Positions 32,909-45,300 of a DNA stretch of 47,622 nucleotides are shown one piece after another. The position numbers and the translations under genes were made by a program. The notes under the pieces are model-generated. The model was not told the origin of the DNA. It saw nothing but the letters and a program-made list of their open reading frames with translations, and did not search any database. Position 1 is the first letter of the stretch. Each line of letters begins with the position of its first letter. Source of the stretch: JAVBNJ01 sp031551625 (GTDB taxonomy: Bacteria > Bacteroidota > Bacteroidia > Bacteroidales > UBA932); NCBI GenBank assembly GCA_031551625.1, contig JAVBNJ010000046.1:1-47622 (forward strand), in the 5' to 3' direction.

Positions 32909-33098
32909 GAGATGTCTCCACTGCGCACCCTCCTGCCGTCGGGCGCTCCGGTCGACAGGACGGGCGTTGTGGGGAGTGTGGGAAACGGTTTAGCGGCGGC
33001 GAAGCCGCCGCTAAAACGCCCTGCTTCCCCCCGTGCAGCCGACATGTAGACCGGAGTGCTTGGCGGCCATTGTGCCAAACACGTAGTGGAGACATCTC
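32909..33098. mobile_element. 190-bp GC-rich foldback element with 17-bp inverted ends (MITE-like)
   Basis: The ends GAGATGTCTCCACTGCG (32909-32925) and CGTAGTGGAGACATCTC (33082-33098) are inverted with one mismatch. Further in, CTCCGGTC (32946-32953) pairs with GACCGGAG (33048-33055), and a central perfect 12-bp stem, TTTAGCGGCGGC (32989-33000) with 33004-33015, has a GAA loop. The whole element can fold back on itself. It is much richer in G+C than its AT-rich surroundings. No transposase is present. TGCGT occurs just outside both ends (32897-32901, 33100-33104), but I would not claim it as a target-site duplication. Confidence 0.6.
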
Positions 33099-33133
33099 TT
33101 GCGTAACGTAATTATTTATCAATTGCATATTTT

Positions 33134-33152
33134 TTAACTAAATTTTTAGTTT
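33134..33152 (-). promoter_or_regulatory. 19-bp box identical to 12229-12247
   Basis: The reverse strand reads AAACTAAAAATTTAGTTAA, the same 19 bases found just before the paralog at 12268. Here it is about 280 bases from its gene, with the foldback element in between. Confidence 0.45.
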
Positions 33153-33489
33153 TAATGGTGTAGCTTTGGAAACCGGTATCTTATCCACCTTTTCGCATTC
33201 TCATCTGTGCAATCTGTCTTTCATCTGCGAAATCTGTGGTTACAAACACAAACATGCTACCGGTTCCCGCGACTACGCTCTTGTTAATGCCCTACGGGCA
33301 ATCTTTCATATTGTTCATTTCGTCTATTGATCTCAAAGCCCTAAGGGCTACTATCGTTAACCATTTCTCTTTTTTAATTTCCATATCGGGCGAAAATTTT
33401 TCCGCCTCTACTACGCCAATTGTCAATTAAAAACCCCTGCTGCATTTTTGCAACTATTGCCGTTCCCGTTTCAATCTGTGGCTAAAGCT

Positions 33490-33677
33490 GTAAATAAAAA
33501 TAAAACGTGGACTTAATTTATTGCGTACTGAGGTCTTAGGATACCTACACAAAGAATAAATCAAATCCACATTGTTTATTGTGGTTTTCTCTTTGTGTAA
33601 TTGAAATTTCCTAAGTTTCAGTACGAAGAGCGGAAGCTGTTGCTTCCTTTTACCATACATTAAAGAACATGTTGCAA
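33490..33677 (-). ncRNA. Structured RNA R2 (possible attenuator or small RNA), paired with R1
   Basis: This is the reverse-strand counterpart of R1. Helices (plus coordinates): P1 33655-33663/33513-33521; hairpin P2 GGAAGC with loop AACA (33632-33647); P3a CGTACTGA 33618-33625 with 33524-33531; P3b CTTAGGA 33609-33615 with 33535-33541; P3c TACACAAAGA 33590-33599 with 33546-33555; P4 CCACA 33580-33584 with 33567-33571. The internal loop AA/ACC is identical to that in R1, while P3a and P3b arms differ with pairing kept. The alternative terminator stem is GTGGATTTGATTTATT (33555-33570) with 33507-33522, 16 pairs including two G-T, followed by GTTTTATTTTTATTT. The next gene on this strand is the paralog 31904-32857, about 630 bases on. 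Confidence 0.7.
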
Positions 33678-33682
33678 TGCTA

Positions 33683-33713
33683 CAAATGTAACTAAAAATT
33701 TTTACCTGCCAAA
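33683..33713 (-). promoter_or_regulatory. Promoter of structured RNA R2
   Basis: On the reverse strand TTTG (33710-33713), exactly 19 bases, then TACATTTG (33683-33690). This matches the consensus perfectly and uses the same spacing as the R1 promoter. Transcription should start near 33677. Confidence 0.75.
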
Positions 33714-33748
33714 TTTTTTTGTTTTTACAAAATTGCCTATAAATATTG

Positions 33749-33756
33749 TATCTTTG
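33749..33756 (+). promoter_or_regulatory. -7 element upstream of the penicillin-binding protein gene
   Basis: TATCTTTG fits TAnnTTTG, 26 bases before the ATG at 33783. No TTTG at the standard distance; the nearest is 27 bases upstream. Confidence 0.4.
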
Positions 33757-33782
33757 TAAATTGGAATAAAATAATTTTACGC

Positions 33783-36140
33783 ATGGCAAATAAACAGCAA
33801 TCGAAAGATTCACGGATACGGAAATATATACATTGGTTTTGGTTGGCTATCGGAGGGGGCATTATTGTGGTGTTCCTTTGGTTTCTGCTAGTGGGCTTAT
33901 TTGGCAACATCCCTTCGTTCGAGGAGCTGGAAAACCCGAAGAGCAATCTGGCCACCGAAATAATTTCGGAAGATGGCGTGGTGCTTGGTACGTACCACAT
34001 CGAAAATCGTTCGTTTGTTGACTACGATGATTTGTCGCCCAATCTGGTGCATGCGTTGGTGGCTACGGAAGACGTGCGTTTTTACAGTCATGCAGGTATT
34101 GATTTCCGCAGTCTCGGACGTGTGGCCGTGAAAACCGTGATGGGTGGCGACAGGAGTTCCGGTGGGGGTAGTACCATCTCGCAACAGTTGGCATTGAACC
34201 TGTTTTCGGAACGCAGTACCAACAAGCTTTACCGGATGCTGGTGCAGAAGCCTCAGGAATGGATTACGGCGGTGCGCTTGGAACATAACTACACAAAAGA
34301 AGAAATAATAGTAATGTATTTCAACACGGTGTTCTATGGCAGTAATGCATACGGCATACGTTCCGCATCAACGACATTTTTTGGAAAATATCCTTCACAA
34401 TTGACTATCGAGGAAGCAGCGTTATTGGTGGGGGTGGTAAATGCCCCAACATATTATAGTCCGGTGCGCAACCCCGAGCGCTCGTTGCAGCGCCGCAACC
34501 GTGTGATTGGGCAAATGGAGAAATACGGATATATTACATCGCATGAATGTGACTCGTTGCAGGCGTTGCCGATAAAGCTGAATTTTCAGCAGCAGGATCA
34601 CCTCTCGGGTTTGGCGCCTTACTTCCGCGACATGTTGCGCCGCACGATGAATGCAACACAACCTCAGCGCGACCGTTATAAAAAGCGCGATGAAGACTAT
34701 CGGCTCGATTCACTTTCATGGGCTACGAATCCGCTGTATGGGTGGTTGAATAAAAACCTGAAGCCCGATGGTAGCCGTTACGATCTTGACCGTGATGGGT
34801 TGAAGATTTATACGACAATAAACTCGCGCATGCAGCGTTATGCCGAGCAGGCTGTGGCCGACCATTTACGGAACGACTTGCAGCCGGCATTCAACAACGA
34901 GTTAAAATACCGGCGCCGCTTTCCGTTCTCGAATGACCCCGAATTAACGCAAAAAATGATTGACCAGATTGTACGTCAGGCTGTGGTTACCAGCGATCGT
35001 TACCGCGATATGAAGGAAAGCGGGGCGAGTGAAAAGGAGATTGATGCAGCGTTCAAAACGAAAATAGAAATGACTGTTTTCTCGTGGAAAAGTAAAACCG
35101 GGTCAGTCGATACGGTAATGACACCAATGGATTCTATTCTATACTATAAATCGTTATTGCGCGCTTCGATGATGGCAGTGGAGCCGGGTTCCGGTTGTGT
35201 ACGCGCTTATGTAGGCGGGCCTAATTACCGTTATTTTAAATATGATAATGCCTGTCAAAGCCGCCGCCAAGTGGGTTCTACTTTTAAGCCGTTTTTATAT
35301 ACATTGGCCATGCAGCAAGGCATGTCGCCGTGCGACAAGGTGCTAAACGTATCGCAGTCTTTTATTGATGGTGATAAAGTGTGGACTCCTAAGAGTACCG
35401 ACAAAGCGGAGTGGATTGGTAAAACTGTTACGCTCAAGTGGGGATTGACAAATAGTAGTAATAATATTTCGGCTTACCTGATGAAACAATTTGGGCCGCA
35501 AGCGTTGATAGATATAGCGCACCGGATAGGTATCCGTAATGAATTACCGTGGGCGAATTCACTGTGTCTCGGTTCGTGCGATTTAACATTGTTCGAAATG
35601 ACGGGTGCTTATAATACGTTTCCCAGTAAAGGTGTATACATTGAGCCGTTTTTTGTAACGCGGATTGAAGACAAATCGGGGAATACGTTGGCTACTTTTG
35701 TGTCGCATCAAAGCGAGGCGTTGAGCGACCGTACGGCTTATCTGACAACAAACCTGATGCAAGGCGTAGTGAACGAAGGAACAGCTGCGCGCTTACGTAG
35801 CCGTTATATTCCCGAAGGGCAGATTGCCGGTAAAACGGGTACGACGAATAACCAGTCGGATGGCTGGTTTATCGGTTTTATGCCTAAACTTACGGCTGGC
35901 GTGTGGGTCGGTGCCGAAGATCGCAGCGTGCATTTTGAAAGTCTTTCGCTGGGTGGTGGCGCCAATATGGCTTTACCGATATGGGGCCTTTTCATGCAAA
36001 AGGTATTGGCCGATCCGAAACTGAATGTGAAAACAACCGATGTATTTGAAGTGCCGACAGGTATGGCTACGGGGTTTTATTGCACAGGAGGTGATGATGA
36101 GAGTGATAGTGAGGGCAATGAAGATGATGGCTTTTTTTAA
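33783..36140 (+). CDS. Class A penicillin-binding protein (PBP1A type)
   Basis: This bifunctional enzyme polymerises and cross-links peptidoglycan. The 785-residue product has one N-terminal membrane helix (WLAIGGGIIVVFLWFLLVGLF). A GT51 glycosyltransferase domain follows, with catalytic Glu in ATEDVRFYSHAGID (about 93) and the GGSTISQQLALNLF block. The transpeptidase domain has the nucleophile in STFK (about 498), the SSN triad in TNSSNNIS, and KTGTT (about 683). The C-terminus is acidic (DDESDSEGNEDDGFF). It stands between R2, transcribed the other way, and the giant adhesin gene. Confidence 0.96.
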   Translation: MANKQQSKDSRIRKYIHWFWLAIGGGIIVVFLWFLLVGLFGNIPSFEELENPKSNLATEIISEDGVVLGTYHIENRSFVDYDDLSPNLVHALVATEDVRFYSHAGIDFRSLGRVAVKTVMGGDRSSGGGSTISQQLALNLFSERSTNKLYRMLVQKPQEWITAVRLEHNYTKEEIIVMYFNTVFYGSNAYGIRSASTTFFGKYPSQLTIEEAALLVGVVNAPTYYSPVRNPERSLQRRNRVIGQMEKYGYITSHECDSLQALPIKLNFQQQDHLSGLAPYFRDMLRRTMNATQPQRDRYKKRDEDYRLDSLSWATNPLYGWLNKNLKPDGSRYDLDRDGLKIYTTINSRMQRYAEQAVADHLRNDLQPAFNNELKYRRRFPFSNDPELTQKMIDQIVRQAVVTSDRYRDMKESGASEKEIDAAFKTKIEMTVFSWKSKTGSVDTVMTPMDSILYYKSLLRASMMAVEPGSGCVRAYVGGPNYRYFKYDNACQSRRQVGSTFKPFLYTLAMQQGMSPCDKVLNVSQSFIDGDKVWTPKSTDKAEWIGKTVTLKWGLTNSSNNISAYLMKQFGPQALIDIAHRIGIRNELPWANSLCLGSCDLTLFEMTGAYNTFPSKGVYIEPFFVTRIEDKSGNTLATFVSHQSEALSDRTAYLTTNLMQGVVNEGTAARLRSRYIPEGQIAGKTGTTNNQSDGWFIGFMPKLTAGVWVGAEDRSVHFESLSLGGGANMALPIWGLFMQKVLADPKLNVKTTDVFEVPTGMATGFYCTGGDDESDSEGNEDDGFF

Positions 36141-36205
36141 GCCGGTAGATATGTTAAAGTAATGTTAAATAATGTTAAAAATGTTATAAAAATATATTAA
36201 ATCAG

Positions 36206-36213
36206 TATCTTTG
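36206..36213 (+). promoter_or_regulatory. -7 element upstream of the giant adhesin gene
   Basis: TATCTTTG fits TAnnTTTG and would give a leader of about 90 nt. The -33 match is poor (GTTA). The sequence before it iterates AATGTTAAA-like units. Confidence 0.45.
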
Positions 36214-36308
36214 TACGAATAATATGTATATTTATACGCTTTTTCGGTATTCCGGAGAAGTGTTTTAATGCGTTAATTTAGTGATAATACATTTGAAATA
36301 ACAGCTTT

Positions 36309-39300
36309 ATGAAGAAGCAAAAAAACCTACTCGCAGTAACCATAAGTATGGCTATACTTGCGATTTCTAATGTTCAAACATTCGCGAACAATGATTTTTA
36401 TTGCACGGCTAACGATAACCAAGAGGTTGTTTCCGGTTATGCGGATATTGCTTTCGCAACTCCGGCAATGGTTCCATTGATGCCGGAACCCGATGCAAAT
36501 GGTTGCTATTTGTGTGCAACGGCTTGCCCGTCTACATGCACCAGTGGTACGTGTACCGGTGATGGGGCTAGCCCATGTTATTACACAGGGAACGATGAGG
36601 TAGCTGCCAAGTGTTGCTTTGATGTAACAGCGTTGTATGTGGTAGATTATGGGATTACCAAACAACCATGCGCTGTTACTAATAATGGCGAAGGCACATT
36701 TACCTTGCGTGGGATTCCTCCGTTTACGTTTACATCTAATTCCGGTGCTACGCTTGCACCTACGGAAACAGTGACTGCGTCGAGCCTTACCGATTGGGCA
36801 TATACGTATAAGGTAACGGGTATTCCTTACAACGCAACCTCTATTGTGGTTAAAGCGGCATCGTATACTACGTCTTCTTATACAATTACGTCGCCTGCGA
36901 CGATGACTCCTTATGCGGCTGTAACCATTAGTTCGACCAATCCTGCACAAACCGTGTGTTCTGGAGCCAGCATAACGCCGATGGTTATATCGGGTGGTGG
37001 ACCTGTAGGTGGCAGTTGGGCCTATTCGTGGACAGCTGCTACAAGTACGAATGTTAAAGGACCCGGTAGCGGATCAAATGGTACGGTGACCGGTGCTTTT
37101 GTTAATACCACGGCCGCCACACAAACTATAAATATAACACGTAGCGCCACATTTACCAGTAGCGATGGAGCGGTATGTCCGGCATCGTCAGTAACTACAT
37201 TAACCGTGCGTGCGCCTTTCACAACAGGTAGTATAACCAATGCCTCCTATGCAAGTTGTAATAATACGTCAGGCACGGTAAGCTCAGAAGTTGCGCCTGC
37301 AAGTGGAGGCGAAGCGCCGTATACTTACCGGTGGGTTGTAAGTGGAGCGTCGGCAGCTACGCTTTCTACTAATACAGCAACTATTACTCCAACAGCTACT
37401 ACTGTACCTGGTACGTATTATTATACCCGTCAGGTTAAAGACGTTTCGTGTAATACAGCTTGGACTAACTCGGGTGGAAGTGTAACATGGATCGTTTATC
37501 CGGCAGTTTCACAATCGGCTAATACCTTCTCGACTGCTATATGTAGCGGTGGTTCGGCCACTATAAACATGAATGCGGCAACAGGGGGCGATGGTAGTAA
37601 TTATACCTATTTATGGAAACATAGCACAGATGGTGGTTCTAACTGGTTTGATGCTCCTATTCCGAATGCGGGTGTAAATTATACAACTCCCGTCTTGACT
37701 AATACAACCTCTTCTAAAGTTACTAATTATTATCGCCGGATAGCATCGTCGTGTAACACATCTGCAACTTCGACCCCGGCGACGGTAACGATACACCCGC
37801 AGTTTACTGCAGGTACTATTTCGAGCACCAGTCAAACTTTCTGCTCGGGTGGCACACCTGGCATAGTAGGTAATATTACCGATGCAAGCGGTGGCGATGG
37901 TACTATTTATTATTCATGGTATAAGAATAATTCGGCTTCGTCTATCACCGGAGCTACTAATAAAACATACACACCGCCGGTATCCGATGGTATAGCTGCG
38001 GTTACCACATCCATCACCTACACACGTAAAGCTACAGACGGCGGTACTTGTAACGGTACGCTTGTGCAATCGGCCAACCAATGGGTATTGACGGTAAACA
38101 AATTACCGAGTACGCCTATACCGCCGAGTGCAGGTACGGTACTTACTTGTGGTACGGGTACGGTAAGTCTTTCGGCAACGGGTGCCTCGGCGGGCGAAAG
38201 CTATGAATGGTATGATGCCGGCCAAGGTAAGGTTGCTGCAGGAAATCCTTATATTACGCCAGTGTTGGCAGCTCCGTCTACGAATACATTTTATGTAGCA
38301 ATTACAAATGGCAGTTGTACTTCTACATTGGTACCTATTCAAATTATAGTAAAAGCCTCCGACTTATCCGCTCCGGTAGCTGTTGATGCAAAACGTTGTG
38401 GTAGCGGAGTCCTTACAATAAGTGTGGATCGTGCACCCAAACCGACAGAGGTGTATACTTGGTATACCGAAGATGGCGGTACTCAATTGGGTACAGGATC
38501 AAGTTATACGACACCTTCGTTGAGTGTTAGCACTAATTACCGTTTGGCAGTTAGCAGTACGGAAGCAGGAGGTTGCTCTGTTACTCCGGCATTGGGAGTA
38601 TTAGTGAAAGCTATTGTCAATGATATTCCGATTGCACCGGCGGTGTCGCTTGCAGCCCGTTGTGCTGCAGGAACCGTTTCTATTCCTGTAACCAGCAATG
38701 CCGGTACGAACGAAGTGTTCAAATGGTATAATTCATCTTCCGGAGGTTCGTCTATATATACGGGGGGTACATATCAGCCCGATATATCCAATTCTCAAAC
38801 ATATTATGTAGAAACAGCCAATACTGTTACTGGCTGTACATCGACTCGTACAGCTACCACAGCTACGGTTAATCCGTTGTTGGAGCCAGCTGGTGTACAA
38901 AACCCGTTAGTGTTTAGTTGCGGTACCGGTACAGCAAGTGTAGTTGCAACAGGCGCTTCAGCAGGTGAAGGCTATCGTTGGTATGCGAATGCATCGGACG
39001 ATACGCCTGCACAAGAGGGCACCCGAGCCGATTTTCCGATTACATTTAATACAGCACCATCCACTGCAGTTGCTTATGCTGAGAAATATAATACTATAAC
39101 GGGTTGTCCTTCTACTTCCAGAACCCCTGCAACGGCAACAGCTATAGATGTAACTTCGTTTGTACAACCAATAGCTAATAGTAATTCTCGTTGTGGTACC
39201 GGTACGGTAGACCTTAGTGTTACCGGAACACCTGCTGTAGATTTTGAATATATTTGGTATGATGCCGGTGGAGCTACGTTAACAAAAGGCTCTTCATATA

Positions 39301-42300
39301 CTACAACAACTATTAGTACTTCTACTACTTATTATGTGGGTACGGCAAATACAGCGAGTCGTTGCGAGACACCGCAAACAGCACGGGTGACGGTGGTGGC
39401 TACTGTTCATTCTGTGCCCTCAGTACCAGTAGTACAAAATGTAGCTCGTTGCGAGGCAGGGATAGTTTCAATTGTTGCTACTTCTGGTGCCGGTATCAAC
39501 GAAATGTATCGTTGGTATACTGTACCGACTGGAGGTTCTTCTATTACAACCGATATAGTCGGAGCCAAGGGAGAAAGCTATACACCTACTATAAGCAGTG
39601 CAAGTACTTATTATGTTGAAACGGTTAATACTGTGACCGGTTGTGTTTCTGCACGTACTGCTGTGACTGCTTATGTGAATGCATCGCCGGGTATACCTAC
39701 GGTGACTCGTCCTGCTAATATATGTCAAGGCAGTTCATTGGCATTCTCCGCTTCAGGTGGTTCTACTCCTTATGATTGGATAAATACAGGTGGTGATCCG
39801 GTAGGGGCAACAAAAAATTCGTACCAATTTACAGCTACTACAGCCGGTACTTATAATGTATATGTGCGTTCGTCTCAAAGCTATGTTAATGTAGGTGTAG
39901 CGGTTAATACGGTTTGCTACAGTAATACGGTAACTGCTTCGGCTGAAGTATTTGCCAGACCAGCAGATCCTACGACAATAACTGTTTCGCCGGCTTCGGC
40001 AGTTATTTGCCAGGGTGGAACAATGAGTTTCGAGGCCGTTGTGAGTCAGGGAGTCGCAGACTGGTCGCAGACTTCTGCTATACAAGGAGGGGTAGCTTCC
40101 GGTAATACTTATTCATTTAGTGGCGGAGCTATATCTGGTGGTATAAAACAGGTAACAGCCCGCTCCGTTCAAACTTATAATAATGGTTTAGGCGGTACGT
40201 TTACTTGTTATAGCTTATCATCTGCTACGGCATCAGGGAATGTAATTAGTGTCCCCGACCGTCCTATATTTGAAGGAGGCAACACTCCTGTTGATGTTTG
40301 TAGTAGCTCTTCTCCGGTGGTAGGATTAGCTATTGATAATTCGAAAGCCGGTTTAACTTATCAATGGTATAGAGATAATGCATTGGTATCAACCGGAGTC
40401 TCGAGTACCTATGATGTTACACAAACCGGTACCTATTCGGTAATTGCCGTAACCGGAGCCTGTTCGAGCACCAGAAGTTCTAATAAATTTGTACGTATTG
40501 AAACAAGAACCCCTGGAATACCTAGTATTGACGGCGCCGGATCTATAACAAGCGCTTGTGGAGGTCCTGTGCAATTAACGGCTGATCAGATTGTAGATGC
40601 TACTGGTTATCAGTGGTTTATAGATGGTTCGGTTATTCCGGGCGCTAATTTAGTGACTTATTCAACTTCTCAGTCAGGACAACATAGTTATACTGTACGT
40701 GCGTTGATTAATCAATGCCAAGGTGCTATGAGCTCGCAACCTAAGGTGGTAAATATCACCACTTCTACGGTGGCTGTGCCTGTTATTACTACACCTAGCA
40801 ATGATGTTCTTAATTTTATATCACAATGCGACGGTGTCGTTACACTGACAAGCGGCACAGTTTCAGGCGCACAAAGTTACCAATGGTATAAGAATGATAA
40901 TGCGATAGCTGGTGAGACATCAATGTCTTTGACGGTTAGCGAATCGGGAGAGTACGTTATACGGGCAGTAGATGGAGAATGTAAGAGTGATAAAAAGGCT
41001 GATAATACGCGTAATGTCCTAATAGCTGCTACGCCCGGTCAGCCGGCATTAGCGGCTGCTATTACAGAATGTCAAGGAACTCCGGTAACACTGGATATAG
41101 TAGCGCCTGTTAACAACACCAATGCAACTACCATCTATCAATGGTATCAGAATGGTGTAGCAATAGGTAGTGCATCAACAATAACCAGTTATACACCCAC
41201 AGCTTCCGGTTCATACACCGTGAGTGCAATTAATAATGCACTGTCTAAATCATGCAGAAGCAATGCTAGCAATGTACAGGAAGTATTATTTATTCCTCCT
41301 GTAAACATTATGGCTACACCGGAATTGCAAACAGCTTACTCAGGCCGTGCAATACGAAATATCATACTTAGCCCTGCTGCCACATTTACAGCTCCGGCTG
41401 GCGGTCAAATGGAATATGCATGGACAATGGATAAACCGGCTGGTTTAAATACTACAGTTGTTTCCAGCGGTAATGGAACACCCATTGCAGGTACTTTTAC
41501 TTATGCTAATGTAAATGATCAGACGTCTTCATATACGACATCCTTTACTATCAATGCAGCCTATGTGTTGAATGGTAAAACATGTGCTATGCAGACACCT
41601 GTAACGGCTACAGTTGTAGTGAGAGCGGCGGCAAGCGATTATGCCGAACCGTCCGTTCAATCTATATGTAGCAATAGCTCGGCAACCATTACTTTGAAGA
41701 CAACAGATCCGGGTACATTGAAACATTATGACTGGACCCGCTCAGTGTTGCCGCAAGGAGTAACCTGTTCAAGTCCGGCCTCTGCTACCGGTTACAGGGG
41801 AGATCCGGTTATTGCAGCGTACACCAATACAACACATCAACCTCAAACGGTATCTTTTGTATTTGTGCCTTATCACGAATTTTCTCCGGGCGTAGTAGAA
41901 CCACAAGATGCATTTACAGCAACTGTTACGGTATTACCGGTTGTTTCCGGTTCGGTAACCACTGGTTTAAGCAGCCAGACAGTATGCTCCGGAGAGCCGA
42001 TTACATCAATCACATTTGATTCTCCGCTGGATCCGTTAGGGGGAGCTCTTTCATATACATGGACAATGGGCGACTATACGGGTTTAACAACTACTATTCC
42101 GTCATCAGGTACAGGAACTATATCGGGTGACTTTACTAATACCATACAAACACCGAAAACTGTAGAATTTTCTGTTACACCGCATTACCAGGTGGGTACA
42201 ATCACTTGCAGTGGTGCTTCTTTCAGTGCCTCTGTAACAGTACAACCAGTTGCTGTGGTAACCCCATTGTTGAATACCGCAGGTGTAGCTTGTGCTAATA

Positions 42301-45300
42301 CATCATTGGTGTTGAGCGCTGCTTCGGCTACCCCTAATGCTACATTTGAATGGAGCTTTGCAGGTGCAAACGGTGTTTCTATGAGTCCGGGCAGTGGTAC
42401 ATCATTGCCGGCTAATTTATTGTTCAGCAATAGTAATGCTGTTCAATCTACAGGTACTATAACGGTAACACCCAAATATGCTACATGTATCGGTATTCCG
42501 TCAGCTATTACGGCTACTGTGAATCCAAGCATGACAATTAATCAAGCGGGCATTACCCATGTACAATGTTATGGCGCTGCGAATGGTAGTGTAGGAATGG
42601 CCGCTACAGGTGGTATCGGAGCCCTTTCGTACACCTTGTTACAAGGCAGTATAGTGGTTAGGCCGGTGCAAGCAAGCGCTACCTTTACAAACCTGGCCGC
42701 AGGTTCCTATATGGCTACTGCAATTGATCAATCCGGCTGCGGAGTTTCTTTGCCGGTTACTATTAATGGTCCGGCTCAACCGTTGGGTGGCAATATTACA
42801 CATATCCGCAATATTTGTTCGGGTAACACCGGTTCTGTAACGGTATCAGCTACCAATGGAACAGGAACGGCTCCATATGATTATCATTTATCTGATAATA
42901 TGGGTATAGTTATTGCCAGCAATACTTCCGGAGAGTTTACAGGTTTGTCGGTTGGCAGTTATACGGTAAATATTAGTGATGCTAATGGCTGTACATTGCC
43001 TGCGCCGCTTTCATTTAGTATAGGCGGACAAAGTACACAGGGAGTTGCAATGATTATGAAATTGCAGGATGTTACTTGTAACGGAGCAACCACCGGTCAA
43101 TTGGGTGTTATGACTATGGGAGCCAATTTTGCATCCTATAGTCTGACACGTAACGGAGTGCTATATCAATCATACAATATTGCAAGTTTGACTAATAGTA
43201 ATGTGATTCCTGGATTGCCGGCCGGTACCTACAAGTTGAGTGCAGCAGATGTCCAAGGTTGCTCGGTAGATGCCCCAGCTCCGGTTGAAATTACAGAACC
43301 TTCGATGGTTTCACATTCGTATTCTAACATAGTGGCACAATCGGCTTGCAATATCATTGATGGTAAAGCAACGATACAGGTGGCAGGTGGCAATACCCCC
43401 CCGTATAAATTTGAATTATTGAACGGTTTAGTTATACCTAACCTTGGAGTTAGCACAAATGTACCTTATACGTTGACGGGTCTGAACGCAGGTGAATCAA
43501 TTGTTTACATTGTCGACAGTAAGGGTTGCCGTACTGAAACAAGTGTGCAAATACCCACTGCAGCCAGCAATAATATGAGAGCCGGTGTAAAAGCTGGTAG
43601 CGTGAAAAATGTAACTTGCAATGGCGGTGGTAATGGTAGTTTTGAGATAGAAGTAACAGGTGGTCAAACACCCTATACACGTAATTACTATACCTATTCG
43701 GCTGATGGTACCAACTGGTCGGCCCCCATGCTATACAGCAGTTTTGTATTCAACAATGCACCGGCAGGTATCTATAAAGTATCGTTGAGCGACAATGCCG
43801 CATGTAATGCTATCGTAGAAGCGGTAATCAGTCAACCTACAAGTGGTGTACGTATCTCGTCCACACAAACCAATGTAACGTGCTATGGCGCGCAAAATGG
43901 TTCGGCTTCGGTATTCATGAGTGGCGGCCAGCTGCCCTATTCATATACATGGAGTAATGGTAAGACTACATCATTTATCTCTGATTTAGCACCGGGTACT
44001 TATTCTGTAATGGTAAGTGATGCCGGTACATGTACCAGTACCTTACAATATGTAATTACCGGGCCTACTGCCGAGTTGAGATTGGATGCTACATCGGGCA
44101 ATGTAAATGCCGGATGTAATGGTAAAGCAAAAGTTGATTTACAGGTAACGGGTGGTAGTGCCCCCTATAGTTTTGCGATCAACGGACAACCGGTAGCAAA
44201 ATCGAACTATGCCGTTAATGGTAATAACGTAGAACTTTATAATGTTTCCCCGGGTACTTACATGGTAAGTGTAACAGATGCCAATACATGTACTTCGCCA
44301 TCGGCTCAAGTAGCAATTACAGTGAATAATGCCCCGAATACATTAAACCTGTCAAACCCTGTGGTTACAGGTGGTGCTGTGGCTTGCGCTACGGGTAATA
44401 ATGCAGCCATTGAAGTAACTGTTACTGGCGGAGAGGCCTATGCAAATGGGTCATACGAGTTTCAGTTAAATGACAACTATCCTGTGAGAGTAACACCTAA
44501 TGCCAGCAATAAATTTGTATTGGTTGGATTGGGTGCAGGTTCGTATGTAGTAACGGTACGTGATGCGGCTGGTTGCCAGGATCAACTGCAGAGCATAGTT
44601 ACTGTGCCTGCCGCAACAGAAAATAAATTAGGTATAACCGTGGCAACTACGCAATCATTGGATTGTTATCAAAGTACACCTATTGGAGCAATGAATATTG
44701 CGGTAACCGGTGGTACTACACCATATAGTGCTACCTATACATTACAACCCTCGGGTGAAGCCAAAGTCGTAACATTTGGTGCAGCATCAAGCGTTACAAT
44801 TAGTGGTTTACAGGCCGGTTATTATGCCGTAAAAGTAAAAGATGCAAATGGATGTCTGATGCAATCAGCCAACGAAGGACACGTTACACAACCAGATCCG
44901 GTGACTTTCACGGTCGATTATACGACGGCTACATGTCCTGGCAGTGCCGATGCTACAATTGTTGTTACAAATGTAGCAGGAGGTCATCCGGCTAGTGGTT
45001 ACGAATACTCAAAAGATGGCGTAAATTATGTAGCTGCCGGTACGTTTACAAACCTTACGGCTACAATACATCGTATTTATGTACGTGATAAGAGTACTTT
45101 CAAATGTGCAGGCTATGCTGATGTAACAATTCCTGCCGTGGCGCCGATGACAATCACAACGGATGTAACTTCGCCCACAAAAGGAAATAGCGATGGTGCG
45201 ATTGCTGTGACAGTAACGGGTGGTACAGCTCCGTATACTTACTCGAAAGACCGGAATTATTTCCAAACAGGTAATACGTTTAATAATATTCCTGCTGGCG

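Larger units (their letters stand above)
32858..33489. other. Gene-free upstream region of the secreted paralog
   Basis: From left to right it holds the 190-bp foldback element (32909-33098), the shared 19-bp box (33134-33152), a stretch with CAATCTGT- and AATCTGTG-like iterations (about 33209-33240), and small dyads TGCCCTACGGGCA (33288-33300) and AGCCCTAAGGGCT (33337-33349). R2 follows. Open frames here are short, follow the palindrome on both strands, and are not convincing. No TAnnTTTG promoter pointing at the 32857 gene was found. Confidence 0.5.

Noticed and set aside
32878..33128. Short open frames on both strands (66-79 codons) around the foldback element
   Set aside because: They follow the palindrome, exist on both strands, and give Pro/Arg-rich products without family features.
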